A DNA stretch of 64,000 bases from Candidatus Marimicrobium litorale (GTDB lineage Bacteria; Pseudomonadota; Gammaproteobacteria; Pseudomonadales; Halieaceae). The stretch lies in assembly GCF_026262645.1 (NCBI RefSeq), contig NZ_SHNO01000001.1, forward strand, positions 1,736,001 through 1,800,000. Reading direction: 5' to 3'. The notes beneath the pieces are model-generated. The model worked only from the letters and a program-made list of their open reading frames with translations, was not told where the DNA came from and did no database searches. Shown in pieces: positions 34,998-43,944 of the stretch (positions are counted from its first letter, which is position 1; the number at the start of each line of letters is the position of its first letter). A program made the position numbers and the translations under genes.

Positions 34998-36140
34998 TCA
35001 GATGACAAGGGTGCTGAGTCGCGACTGTGCCACACAATTACCGCCGCGCGCTACAGCATCTTGCAGCGCTTTATCGGCGACGGAGCCCATCTGTGTTGCC
35101 AGCTGCTCGAGGTCAACCGCGGGAAATTGCTGCGGCTCCCAGGTGACGAACCCGGTACTGATGGACACCTGCAATACTGCACCACGCCCGTCATCGATTG
35201 AAAACTGTTCAATATCCCCGCGCAGACGCTGCGCGATATCCCGGGACACCGCCTCTCCCGTGCCGGGCAGCAGTATCGTGAACCGCCCCTGTTCGAGACG
35301 CGCGAGGCAGTCTGTCAGCCGCATGTTGGACAACAGGCGCTCCGCGATCTTCTTGATGACAAACTGACCACGTCGCTCACCGTAACTCTGGTAAAGCTCG
35401 CTGAAGTCATCTATCTCCAGCAGCAAAATTGTCACGGGGGAATCACTGCGCCGCGCACGGGAGATCTCTCGGGACAACTCCCGTGAAAAGCCTCGGGCAT
35501 TGCTAATATGAGTCAGGGAATCCAGCAGGGTGAGCTGCGAGCTCTGACGACGAGTTACGGCTCTGCGCAGGCAGAGGGACACAATTGTTGTCAGGTGAGC
35601 CAGGAGCTCGTCCTCCCCCTCACCAAATGACAGCGCACCGTCCTGGTAGCCAATATGCAGGCTCCCGATAATCTCGCCTTCCTGCATGAGGGGCATTAGC
35701 AGCGCGCCGTCAATACCATGCTCCGACTTGAGCACCTCGAACATGCGTGAGTTGGTCGCGTCAATCTGGACGATATCCGGCTCCAGCTCATACAACTCCT
35801 GTATGGGGAAGACATCGTTGAGGAGTTGCAAGCTCTGACCATAGCGCTCCGCTCCCTCCATCAGGGGAGAGAGCACATCGTCCGGATCAAACAACCATAA
35901 TTCCGAGGCACGGAAAGCGAAGTGACGAGGTAGGCTGACCAACAGCACCTCAAATAACGCCAGCAGATCTTCGGCCTCCAGCAGCATGAGCTCCATCTGC
36001 CGTGTTTGGTTATACAGGTAGCGATTGACAACATCCGTTTCATCGCGGCGACTCACACTGAGCTCGGACCCGGATAACGCGGGCGGAGCCCCTTCAATTT
36101 CCTCGCCGATACCGCTGTCGTAATTACCATCCTTAGTCAT
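34998..36140 (-). CDS. GAF domain and degenerate GGDEF protein
   Basis: This 380-residue protein has a GAF domain of the DUF484 kind at about residues 50-195 and a GGDEF-fold domain at about 205-375. The GGDEF signature is replaced by EQGRF (283-287), the I-site RxxD is not seen, and the metal-binding aspartate region reads LLEIDDF. Diguanylate cyclase activity is therefore unlikely. No membrane segment is present. It may sense a ligand through the GAF domain and bind GTP or a partner. The carbonic anhydrase gene follows after nine bases. Confidence 0.85.
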   Translation of the reverse strand: MTKDGNYDSGIGEEIEGAPPALSGSELSVSRRDETDVVNRYLYNQTRQMELMLLEAEDLLALFEVLLVSLPRHFAFRASELWLFDPDDVLSPLMEGAERYGQSLQLLNDVFPIQELYELEPDIVQIDATNSRMFEVLKSEHGIDGALLMPLMQEGEIIGSLHIGYQDGALSFGEGEDELLAHLTTIVSLCLRRAVTRRQSSQLTLLDSLTHISNARGFSRELSREISRARRSDSPVTILLLEIDDFSELYQSYGERRGQFVIKKIAERLLSNMRLTDCLARLEQGRFTILLPGTGEAVSRDIAQRLRGDIEQFSIDDGRGAVLQVSISTGFVTWEPQQFPAVDLEQLATQMGSVADKALQDAVARGGNCVAQSRLSTLVI

Positions 36141-36252
36141 ACGCGCTTCCCCGCCACAATCAGACGCCTCAATACCGCCATACTAAGATCGTTAGTGGCT
36201 CTAGCAGTGTATGCGCCCTATACTTGGGTTGCAATCCTGACGGGCGCCGCCC

Positions 36253-37131
36253 ATGACCTCAGCTCTGCCGCATCCTATCAAGCATCGGCTCCAACAAACT
36301 CTGGCCCAATGGCCGCGATGGCAATGTGCAAAGCCCCTGCAGCGCCCACCTGAATTCTTACAAATACTCTCGGGGGGAATCAGTAATTTCAGCGCACTAG
36401 TGGGCGCCGATCAGCGATTCGTCGTGCGCATTGATGGCGTGAATCCTGGACTCAACGGCCTCAACCGACAGGCTGAATGGCGCGCTCTGCATTCGGCGTA
36501 TCGGGCGGGGATTGCTCCCTGTCCGCGTTACTTCAATCCGGATCTTGGCAGCTTGGTCTGCGACTATCTTGAGCCGGAACCGAGCGCAAATGAGACCGTG
36601 TCACAAGTGGCCGCGCTGCTCGCGGCCATACACAGTTTACCGGCACGGCATCATCGCATGAACCTGGGTGAGCGCATCACACGCTATGAAAAACAACGGG
36701 CACTTTGCGGTAAAACCAACTCTGCGCTCGACCACTGTCGCCAACCGATCAGAGCCTTACTCAATACCAGTGAACAGCGACAGACAACGCCGGTCCTATG
36801 CCACAACGACCTGCTGCGGGCCAACCGTATTGTGCACAGGGGCAGCCTCTGGGCCATTGACTGGGAGTACTGCGCCATGGGTGACCCTCTTTACGATCTG
36901 GCCGTGGTTATCGAGGGAGACTCTCTTCCCCGGCAGGACGCAAACCTACTCGTAAAACACTACCTCGGCCGACAACCTGACCAAGGCGAAAGAGAAATAC
37001 TGCTCCACTACGGTTACCTGTACCGTTACCTTGAGATACTGTGGTACGCTGCCCAACCCGAACCGCTGATGGGCGCACATTTACTGCGCGAAAAAACGGC
37101 AGCGCTGCTGGAAGAACTGCCGCGGGGCTAG
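36253..37131 (+). CDS. Choline/thiamine-kinase-like phosphotransferase
   Basis: This 292-residue protein of the APH/choline-kinase fold carries CHNDLLRANRIV (catalytic Asp and Asn) and AIDWEYCAMGDPLYDLA (metal-binding Asp). The SGGISNFSALV loop near residue 40 binds the nucleotide. It resembles the LicA / ThiK group of small-molecule kinases that phosphorylate choline, ethanolamine or thiamine. Its stop codon shares the palindrome CTAG (37128-37131) with the convergent yajQ gene. Confidence 0.82.
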   Translation: MTSALPHPIKHRLQQTLAQWPRWQCAKPLQRPPEFLQILSGGISNFSALVGADQRFVVRIDGVNPGLNGLNRQAEWRALHSAYRAGIAPCPRYFNPDLGSLVCDYLEPEPSANETVSQVAALLAAIHSLPARHHRMNLGERITRYEKQRALCGKTNSALDHCRQPIRALLNTSEQRQTTPVLCHNDLLRANRIVHRGSLWAIDWEYCAMGDPLYDLAVVIEGDSLPRQDANLLVKHYLGRQPDQGEREILLHYGYLYRYLEILWYAAQPEPLMGAHLLREKTAALLEELPRG

Positions 37132-37610
37132 TCACGAAAGTTAGTGAATTGCAGGGGTGAGTCCAACTCCAGTTCACGCAGCACAGCCATGACCGCCTGC
37201 AGGTCATCGCGCTTTTTGCCGACAACCCGCACCTGCTCGCCCTGTATCTGGGCCTGTACTTTTATTTTCAGATCCTTGATTTTCTTAACGATAGTCTTGC
37301 ACTGACCGCTGTCGAGTCCATGGCGTAACAACACAGTTTCGCGCACCGTTTTGCCTGAGGCCTGCAAATCGCTGCAATCCATGGCCTTGGGATCAATGTC
37401 ACATTTCACCAGTGCGCTGCGCAGCATATCCTCCATCTGCTGCACTTGGAAATCCGCCTCCGCAGTAATGATGACTTTGCGTTCTTCGCGCTCAAAGGAG
37501 GCCTCCACGCCTTTGAAGTCAAAACGGTTCGCAACAATTCTGCCCGCCTGATCTACCGCATTCGTCAGCGCGTGCGATTCAACTTCCGAGACAACATCGA
37601 AGGATGGCAT
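37128..37610 (-). CDS. yajQ: YajQ-family nucleotide-binding protein
   Basis: This 160-residue protein is of the DUF520 / YajQ family, with the usual start MPSFDVVSEVE, the VANRFDFKGVEASFE strand and the C-terminal LRELELDSPLQFTNFRD. Relatives bind RNA or nucleotides, and in Xanthomonas and Pseudomonas the second messenger c-di-GMP. The ATG at 37610 has GGGAG upstream and gives the family's normal length. It converges with the kinase gene so that both stops lie in one CTAG. Confidence 0.95.
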   Translation of the reverse strand: MPSFDVVSEVESHALTNAVDQAGRIVANRFDFKGVEASFEREERKVIITAEADFQVQQMEDMLRSALVKCDIDPKAMDCSDLQASGKTVRETVLLRHGLDSGQCKTIVKKIKDLKIKVQAQIQGEQVRVVGKKRDDLQAVMAVLRELELDSPLQFTNFRD

Positions 37611-37694
37611 AGTGGCAGGTCTCCCGCTCAAAGTGGTGTACAGTACATACATGGTAACGGCCCACTCTCAGTTTTCAATCCCGGGATACAACGT

Positions 37695-38606
37695 TTGAAT
37701 ACAGGTCAGGCCCACTGGCACATACTGGGCGCGGGAGCGATAGGCAGCCTGTTTGCCGACGCCCTGTCGACCGATGGTCGCCAAGTGTCACTGATCCTGC
37801 GCGATGGCGTGCACGGAAAAATCCGGACACAGGCAGTCGAACGAGGCGACCTGGTCAGCGAAAAACACTTCAAGACAACAGGGCCGCGCGGGCACACCGG
37901 CATATCGCACCTGCTGGTCACTACCAAGGCCTACGATGTCTGTTCAGCGATAGACAGTGTTGTCCACCGTCTTAACCCGGATTGCAATATCGTCCTGCTG
38001 AGTAACGGTATGGGTTTCCAGGAACAGGTGCTGGCATCCTTACCCTCACTGAATATTTATTGCGGCACCACCACCGAGGGTGCTCACCTTCTCGCTGCGG
38101 GACATGTTCGCCACGCAGGCAGCGGCGAAACCCGCATCGGCCGCGCCGCTAAAATCGCGGACGACAGACGCCCGCTGTGGTTTCATCAATGGGAGCGCGC
38201 GATCGATAACAGCGTGTGGGATAGCGATATACAGCCTGCCCTGTGGACCAAGCTGGCGATCAATTGTGTGATAAACCCACTCACAGCGCTCAATCGATGT
38301 CACAATGGCGAACTGGGGGCGAGCAAATCGCTGGCTAATCAGGTCGCACCACTGCGCGACGAAATTGCCGCCGTGTGCCGTGCCCAGGGGCACGCAGAAA
38401 TCGCCGAAGCGCTACCCCGTATCACCGCCGCCGTTATTCAAGCTACGTCGGATAACCGGTCATCGATGCTGCAGGATATAGACGCTGGACGGCTCACTGA
38501 AATCGATTACATCACGGGCTACCTGCTTGAAGTTGCTGATCAGCACAGCATCGATACACCTCTCAACCGCGCACTTTTCGAGGCGATAAAATCTCGTGCC
38601 CATTGA
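37695..38606 (+). CDS. panE: 2-dehydropantoate 2-reductase (ketopantoate reductase family)
   Basis: The protein starts with the Rossmann signature HILGAGAIGSLFADALS and has the family's KLAINCVINPLTAL segment with the catalytic lysine and asparagine. It would reduce ketopantoate to pantoate with NADPH for coenzyme A synthesis, though other 2-keto acids are used by paralogues. The start is probably TTG 37695 (303 residues), since no in-frame ATG lies in the region that matches the domain start; much longer in-frame reading overlaps yajQ. Its stop overlaps the start of the YhhN gene. Confidence 0.85.
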   Translation: MNTGQAHWHILGAGAIGSLFADALSTDGRQVSLILRDGVHGKIRTQAVERGDLVSEKHFKTTGPRGHTGISHLLVTTKAYDVCSAIDSVVHRLNPDCNIVLLSNGMGFQEQVLASLPSLNIYCGTTTEGAHLLAAGHVRHAGSGETRIGRAAKIADDRRPLWFHQWERAIDNSVWDSDIQPALWTKLAINCVINPLTALNRCHNGELGASKSLANQVAPLRDEIAAVCRAQGHAEIAEALPRITAAVIQATSDNRSSMLQDIDAGRLTEIDYITGYLLEVADQHSIDTPLNRALFEAIKSRAH

Positions 38607-39261
38607 AACTCTAGCACTCTCCAGCGTCATGTCACCCATCGCACTGTCAGTGATCGCAACCCTAGCGCTGGTGCTGTCTGACCAGCGCGGCTTTCGCCCC
38701 GGGCGTTACCTGTGCAAACCCCTGGCTGCAATCGCTTTCGTGTGGCTCGCAGTCAACCTTGGCGCCGAGGACACCGCCTACGGGAACTGGCTGCTAGCGG
38801 GACTAATTTTCTGCATGGTGGGAGATCTATTTCTCATGCCAGACAATGAACGCAGCTTCCTCGCCGGACTCACTGCCTTCCTGTGCGGCCATTTGTTGTT
38901 TGCCGTGGCCTTCCTGCAATTGCCCCTGAACATCACCGGTTTCGTAGTCTCCGCTGTCCCCGTGGCCTGCCTGTTGCTGGTGGTGTGGCGATGGCTGTCG
39001 CCCCATGTTGAAAGCGCGATGAAAGTGCCTGTCATTGCCTATATTGTGGTCATTTCCACCATGCTCGTGTGCGCCGGCTTCACCGCAGGCCACGTGATTG
39101 CGCCCGTGGCAATCGTCGGAGCGTGGGGCTTCGCGCTGTCAGATCTGGCGGTGGCGCGAGGCCAGTTCGTAGCGCCGGAATCAAAAGCAAGCGGCCTGTG
39201 GGGCACCCCCCTCTACTTTGCTTCCCAAATGTTACTCGCAGCCTCGGTGGCACTGGCCTAG
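38596..39261 (+). CDS. YhhN / lysoplasmalogenase-like membrane protein
   Basis: This 221-residue polytopic membrane protein has seven to eight hydrophobic spans. The conserved acidic residues of the YhhN/TMEM86 family are seen in LLAGLIFCMVGDLFLMP and in FALSDLAVARGQF. Mammalian TMEM86B hydrolyses lysoplasmalogens, and bacterial members were shown to have similar activity. The start is GTG at 38596, overlapping the preceding stop by 11 bases. Confidence 0.87.
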   Translation: MPIETLALSSVMSPIALSVIATLALVLSDQRGFRPGRYLCKPLAAIAFVWLAVNLGAEDTAYGNWLLAGLIFCMVGDLFLMPDNERSFLAGLTAFLCGHLLFAVAFLQLPLNITGFVVSAVPVACLLLVVWRWLSPHVESAMKVPVIAYIVVISTMLVCAGFTAGHVIAPVAIVGAWGFALSDLAVARGQFVAPESKASGLWGTPLYFASQMLLAASVALA

Positions 39262-39262
39262 A

Positions 39263-40687
39263 TCACTGCAACACCGACCGAGTCGCGTCTCGCACCGCAT
39301 AACGCCATTGCGGCAATGGCATATCAGCCAGCAGCACCGCTTGCTGGCGAAACGCTTGCGACCCTTGCTGACGGTAAATCGCGAATACACAGACGACTCC
39401 CTCGCAGCGCAGAGTCACGTCTATGGTTTGGGGCAACGTCGCCCAGCGCCCTGACCACCAGGGCTTGGTATACGCGGTCGTATCGAGCTGCTCACCCACT
39501 TGCCCGATAATGCGTGTACGCCCCCATTGTTCATCCAGGACGGCTTTCACCTGGCCTAGCAACCAATGAGGGGACACCTCATTCGGCACTGCCGGATTTC
39601 CGCCAAATTCGGTTATCGGCTCGCTGAACCGCACTGCAGTCACGCGCTGGTAATCGCCGATCACAAACGCAATACTAATCAAGACCAGTGCGAGGGTCGC
39701 GGTCGTTACCCTGACTACCCGACCGGATACCTGCATCCACTGCAAGACGCGCCCCGTCAAACCAATGACCCCTGAATCCGAGCCCATCCGCGCGTCCCGG
39801 TCTCGAAAAAGATTTGGCGGGAGCTTTTCCCGGGACTCCCGACGAAAACAAGGTCGCGCCTCGACAATCAGGCTGTTACGCGTTGATACAGGCAAGCTGT
39901 ACAACACGCCACGCATGACCGAGCGGACACTGCGCGAACTCTTGGGACGGTCACGGGGGTTTTTCTGCAATAAGCTATCGACCAGTCGCACCAACTCTTC
40001 AGGCAATTCGACTGCACCTGACACTCTGTCACTCACTGGGCAATATGTGCCCTCAATGAGCATTTTTGGGTCGGAGCGACCGTTGCGATAGAACGGGTGT
40101 TCGCCTGTCAACATCCTATACAACAAAGCACCGAGGGCAAACAGATCCGTCCTCTCATCCACCACGTCATCGAAAAACTGCTCCGGGGCAAGCGCCGAGA
40201 GACTGGCCTGCTGACTGCGAGCGCCGCTCTCCGCAGCGGCGATACCAAAGTCTGTCAGTACAACCCTGCCATTATGTGCGATGAGTACATTACTGGCCTT
40301 GATATCACCGTGCACAATGCGTCGTCGACGCGCCAACGCCAGTGCGCTCGCGATATCAAGTCCCACTCGTACCGTGCTCGCGACGGAGGGTCGTACGCGG
40401 GACAGGTACTCCTCCAAACTGCAACCGGGCACATACTCCATGACCAACGCCAGGTGCGACGCGGACTCAACAATATCGTGTACCTTCACCACCTTTGGGC
40501 TCTGAATATCCGCGATAATTCTGGCCTCCTGCAGCAGGGCTTTACGCATCTTGCGCCTGTTCGGCATACGGTAGATCTTGATCGCCACACGCCGCTGCAA
40601 CCTGGAGTCGTAACCGAGGTAAACGCTGCCCTGCCCGCCCCGGTCAATCAGACGCAATATGCTATAACAGCCCACCGTGTTATTCAT
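39263..40687 (-). CDS. Hanks-type Ser/Thr protein kinase with membrane anchor
   Basis: This 474-residue protein has an N-terminal kinase domain with a glycine loop (17-22), Lys37 in VAIKIY, HGDIKASN (catalytic Asp128), DFG (Asp146) and APE (167-169). Arginine before the catalytic HGD is absent, so it is a non-RD kinase. A basic linker leads to one membrane helix at about 327-344 and a periplasmic tail of about 130 residues with no recognised domain. It follows the FHA-domain activator gene by 19 bases on the same strand, so phosphorylation of, or binding by, that regulator is likely. Confidence 0.93.
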   Translation of the reverse strand: MNNTVGCYSILRLIDRGGQGSVYLGYDSRLQRRVAIKIYRMPNRRKMRKALLQEARIIADIQSPKVVKVHDIVESASHLALVMEYVPGCSLEEYLSRVRPSVASTVRVGLDIASALALARRRRIVHGDIKASNVLIAHNGRVVLTDFGIAAAESGARSQQASLSALAPEQFFDDVVDERTDLFALGALLYRMLTGEHPFYRNGRSDPKMLIEGTYCPVSDRVSGAVELPEELVRLVDSLLQKNPRDRPKSSRSVRSVMRGVLYSLPVSTRNSLIVEARPCFRRESREKLPPNLFRDRDARMGSDSGVIGLTGRVLQWMQVSGRVVRVTTATLALVLISIAFVIGDYQRVTAVRFSEPITEFGGNPAVPNEVSPHWLLGQVKAVLDEQWGRTRIIGQVGEQLDTTAYTKPWWSGRWATLPQTIDVTLRCEGVVCVFAIYRQQGSQAFRQQAVLLADMPLPQWRYAVRDATRSVLQ

Positions 40688-40706
40688 GAAAGGCGGCCTG
40701 CGACCA

Positions 40707-42266
40707 TTACAGACTGAAGTTGCGCATGCGGCTGCGCAGAGTATTGAGCGGGACCCGCAGGTGACGAGAGACCGCGGCACTGTCACCGCTGAATTCATCC
40801 AGAGCGGATTGAATTTCTTGCGGCGAAAGGGTACTGGCAAGACGGTAGAGTGGCGAGCTCTTTATCCGGCGATAGACGGCCGCTCTGGACACACCTAACT
40901 GCTTAGCGACCGGCTTTACTTCGAAACCGTTTGCGGCCATTACCTTGTCAAAGGTCTCTTCGTCGACCTCCTGCAAACGACGGGGCTGTGGTGACAGCGC
41001 TGCGCTTCGCGTCACGGCAATGCGCGCAGCCTGCAACCTGTCAGGCACCTCTGGTCGACCCTCTCCGGTCAACGTCACCTGCCGCACACAGTTTTGCAAT
41101 TCGCGTACATTCCCCGGCCAGTCATAGTCAAGGAATGCGAGAAACAGCAACGCCCATGCAGCAATTTCAGTGGCCGGGGCATCTCTGTTGGGCAGGGAAA
41201 TCGTGCGCTCGCAGTGGTCCGCTGTGCGCTCGAAGAAATACCGCATGAGTTCTCCGATATCCTCCGGGCGTTTCCGCAACGGGGGAAGGTCGATCTGGCA
41301 GGCACCAAGACGGTGACGCAAAGCCGCCCTGAAGTCGCATTCACTCCCCTCAAGATCCGTCTCCGTCGCCGAGATAACACGCACATCCACGCGTTCTACT
41401 GGCCCACCCACCCGCTGTATTTCACCTTGCTGCAACGCCCGCAACAACTGGGTCTGGATGGAGAGAGACGCATCGCCGATCTCGTCGAGAAAAAGGCTGC
41501 CTTGTTCCGCCAGCTCGAAGAATCCCGGCACGGCGCGCTCCGCGCCAGTATAAGCACCGCGAGCACAGCCAAAGAGCACTGCAGGCGCAAGATCTCCCGG
41601 GATCGCCGCCATGTTCACACTGATCATGGGGCCGCCGCTACGCTGGCTGGCCCGGTGAATTGCATTGGCGACCAGCTCCTTACCTGTCCCCGTCTCACCC
41701 AGTATTAATACGTCCAGATCACATCGGGCGGCCCGATCTATCTGTTGCCTGACCACCACCATAGCGGCACTGGACCCTCGCAGGCACGACTCCTCCGGGG
41801 AGACACCCGCAGCCGGTCCTGCCGGGGGCGCTGAGCGGAGCAGCAGAACGATACTGTGGCCCAACAGCATGGCCACGCCGCGATGGAGGCGATCGGAACG
41901 GATTTCCAGACTGTCAAACAACTCCGCGCCATCTACCCGGCAGCGGCTCGCATTCTCAAACCGCTTCAGCGTGAGTCGCCCATCCCTCAATGTAAATTGC
42001 ACCGCGCGGCGGCTCACGTGCCGGTCATCGAGCACAGAGGGCGGTCCCCCGTCGTTGGGGAAAAAGCGGGGGCTGCGTCGGCCCAGCACCCAGGGCGCGC
42101 CGCGCGCGCGTGCTGGCACCCTGGTGCGATAGCCAATGAGACTGGCCTCAGGGTGAAAAATCACCGTCAGCACTACATCAGTGGCAGCGCCGCTCCTGGC
42201 GAGGGACGCAACCACGGACGGAAGCGTCATCTCTGGATCAGGTCGCGTCGGCGTAGGGTTCGCCAT
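40707..42266 (-). CDS. FHA-domain sigma-54-dependent activator
   Basis: This 519-residue regulator has an FHA domain (about 55-143, with DRHVSRRAV) in place of a receiver domain, then an AAA+ sigma-54 module with Walker A GETGTGKE (190-197), GAYTGA (237-242, Tyr for Phe in the sigma-54 contact loop) and Walker B LFLDE (258-262). The C terminus holds two helix-turn-helix-like stretches, VAKQLGVSRAAVYRRI and VSRHLRVPLNTLRSRM, where one is normal. The FHA domain should read phosphothreonine, probably made by the adjacent kinase. The target promoter is not known. ATG 42266 chosen; GTG 42275 is possible. Confidence 0.92.
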   Translation of the reverse strand: MANPTPTRPDPEMTLPSVVASLARSGAATDVVLTVIFHPEASLIGYRTRVPARARGAPWVLGRRSPRFFPNDGGPPSVLDDRHVSRRAVQFTLRDGRLTLKRFENASRCRVDGAELFDSLEIRSDRLHRGVAMLLGHSIVLLLRSAPPAGPAAGVSPEESCLRGSSAAMVVVRQQIDRAARCDLDVLILGETGTGKELVANAIHRASQRSGGPMISVNMAAIPGDLAPAVLFGCARGAYTGAERAVPGFFELAEQGSLFLDEIGDASLSIQTQLLRALQQGEIQRVGGPVERVDVRVISATETDLEGSECDFRAALRHRLGACQIDLPPLRKRPEDIGELMRYFFERTADHCERTISLPNRDAPATEIAAWALLFLAFLDYDWPGNVRELQNCVRQVTLTGEGRPEVPDRLQAARIAVTRSAALSPQPRRLQEVDEETFDKVMAANGFEVKPVAKQLGVSRAAVYRRIKSSPLYRLASTLSPQEIQSALDEFSGDSAAVSRHLRVPLNTLRSRMRNFSL

Positions 42267-42375
42267 AGGAATCACCGTCTTGCTATTGCGAAGATTCTCT
42301 CTAAAAGCTTAGCAGCTAGCGCAAAATTTGCCGCAATCGACGCCGAGGGAGCTGCCCTCACAGCAGGCGCTGGTG

Positions 42376-42921
42376 TTACAGAGACGCGTAAAATCGCTCC
42401 CAATCGAAAGCCGGGCCGGGATCGGTTTTGCGACCCGGGGCGATATCACTGTGCCCTGCAATGCGCTCGGCGGACAGCTCCGGATAGTGCGCAAGCAGTG
42501 CCGCCGTAACTGCAGAAAGAGTCGTGTACTGGGCATCGCTATAAGGTTCATCGTCGGTGCCCTCAAGCTCGATGCCAATACTGAAATCGTTACAGTTCTC
42601 GCGTCCTCTGTAACTGGACTGTCCCGCGTGCCAGGCGCGCTCCTCGAAACTCACGAACTGCAGCACCTCGCCCAATCGCTTGATAAGCAGGTGAGCAGAT
42701 ACCTGTACACCGCGGATTTCATCAAAATACGCGTGCTCTTCCCAGTCCAGGCAATTCGTAAAAAAACGCTCGATGCAATTACCGCCATAACGGCCCGGGG
42801 GCAGTGAAATATTGTGGATGACCAGCAGCTCCGGGGCACAGCCCGGCGGTCGCGGTCCGAAATTGGGTGACAGTCGCTTGTCCGCACCGCGCAACCAACC
42901 CCTATCCACCTCGTACAGCAT
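42376..42921 (-). CDS. ampD: 1,6-anhydro-N-acetylmuramyl-L-alanine amidase AmpD
   Basis: This 181-residue zinc amidase recycles peptidoglycan by cutting anhydromuropeptides. The zinc ligands lie in VIHNISLPPG (His), in AGHSDIAPGRKTDPG (His and Asp), and the catalytic glutamate region is NDFSIGIELEG. GGAGG precedes the ATG. Divergent to nadC. AmpD controls AmpC-type beta-lactamase induction where ampR is present; none is seen here. Confidence 0.96.
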   Translation of the reverse strand: MLYEVDRGWLRGADKRLSPNFGPRPPGCAPELLVIHNISLPPGRYGGNCIERFFTNCLDWEEHAYFDEIRGVQVSAHLLIKRLGEVLQFVSFEERAWHAGQSSYRGRENCNDFSIGIELEGTDDEPYSDAQYTTLSAVTAALLAHYPELSAERIAGHSDIAPGRKTDPGPAFDWERFYASL

Positions 42922-43005
42922 GTGCTTTTTTCCTCCGCACTATTCACCGGTTCACACAGTTTAACCCGATCGAGGGTCTCATCGCAGGCTTGGTGATGGG
43001 CGGGA

Positions 43006-43035
43006 TTAACAGCATGCGTAACGAACTGTTACAAT
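43006..43035 (+). promoter_or_regulatory. Putative promoter of nadC
   Basis: TTAACA (43006-43011), an 18-base spacer and TACAAT (43030-43035) match the sigma-70 consensus in five of six positions each. The predicted start near 43042 favours the nadC ATG at 43066 over the GTG at 43045. Confidence 0.55.
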
Positions 43036-43065
43036 CACCGCACTGTGACTCACGATCCCCTCTCT

Positions 43066-43929
43066 ATGAAAGATGCATCTTCCGCCATCGCAGCGCCGGA
43101 CAGGCGCGCCGTAGAACGCAATGTGCGCAGTGCACTGCAAGAGGACATTGGCAGCGGCGATGTAACCGCGGGCCTGATAGCGCCGGACACACGCGCGCAC
43201 GCGCGCGTTATCACGCGAGAAAACGGCGTGCTGTGCGGTCAGCCCTGGGTCAACGCCGTATTCGCTGCGCTGGATTCGACGATAAGCATCACCTGGAGCA
43301 AGCAGGACGGTCAAAACATCAGCGCCGGTGATGTGCTGTTTACCGTGGAGGGTCCGGCGGCCCCCCTGCTGACCGGGGAGCGCAGCGCACTGAATTTTTT
43401 ACAGTTACTCTCGGGAACGGCAACGCTTTGTCAGCACTATGCCATGCAGGTGCAAGGGACAGGCGTGAAACTGCTGGACACACGCAAAACGTTGCCCGGT
43501 CTGCGAGATGCGCAGAAGTACGCAGTGCGCTGCGGCGGCTGCCATAATCACCGGATCGGACTGTATGACGCGTTCCTGATCAAGGAAAACCATATCGCCG
43601 CCTGCGGCGGAATAGGTCCCGCGGTGCAATCGGCGAGGCGGTCTGGCGCCGGAAAAATGGTGCAAGTGGAAGTAGAATCGCTGACAGAACTTGAGGCCGC
43701 GCTTGCCGCCCGGGCCGACCGCGTTATGCTGGACAACTTCTCTGTGCAGCATATCAGCGATGCCGTCGAACTCGCCGATGGCCGGGTCGAACTCGAAGTC
43801 TCCGGAAACGTCACCGCAGACTCGCTGTTAGCGATTGCCAATACCGGTGTGGACTACATTTCGATCGGCGCACTGACCAAAGACGTCACCGCGATGGACC
43901 TGTCTATGAGACTGCAACACACCTCCTGA
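43066..43929 (+). CDS. nadC: Nicotinate-nucleotide pyrophosphorylase (carboxylating)
   Basis: This 287-residue quinolinate phosphoribosyltransferase makes nicotinate mononucleotide from quinolinate and PRPP in NAD synthesis. The family signatures are [13 protein letters not shown], the active-site stretch [16 protein letters not shown] followed by [20 protein letters not shown], and the C-terminal ISIGALTKD. The ATG at 43066 is used; a GTG at 43045 would add seven residues. It is divergent to ampD, a common arrangement in this class. Confidence 0.96.
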   Translation: MKDASSAIAAPDRRAVERNVRSALQEDIGSGDVTAGLIAPDTRAHARVITRENGVLCGQPWVNAVFAALDSTISITWSKQDGQNISAGDVLFTVEGPAAPLLTGERSALNFLQLLSGTATLCQHYAMQVQGTGVKLLDTRKTLPGLRDAQKYAVRCGGCHNHRIGLYDAFLIKENHIAACGGIGPAVQSARRSGAGKMVQVEVESLTELEAALAARADRVMLDNFSVQHISDAVELADGRVELEVSGNVTADSLLAIANTGVDYISIGALTKDVTAMDLSMRLQHTS

Positions 43930-43944
43930 GCCGCAGAAAAACGC

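Noticed and set aside
37446-37694. Upstream extension of the panE frame
   Set aside because: It is antisense to yajQ, and the Rossmann motif expected at the N terminus begins only after 37695.
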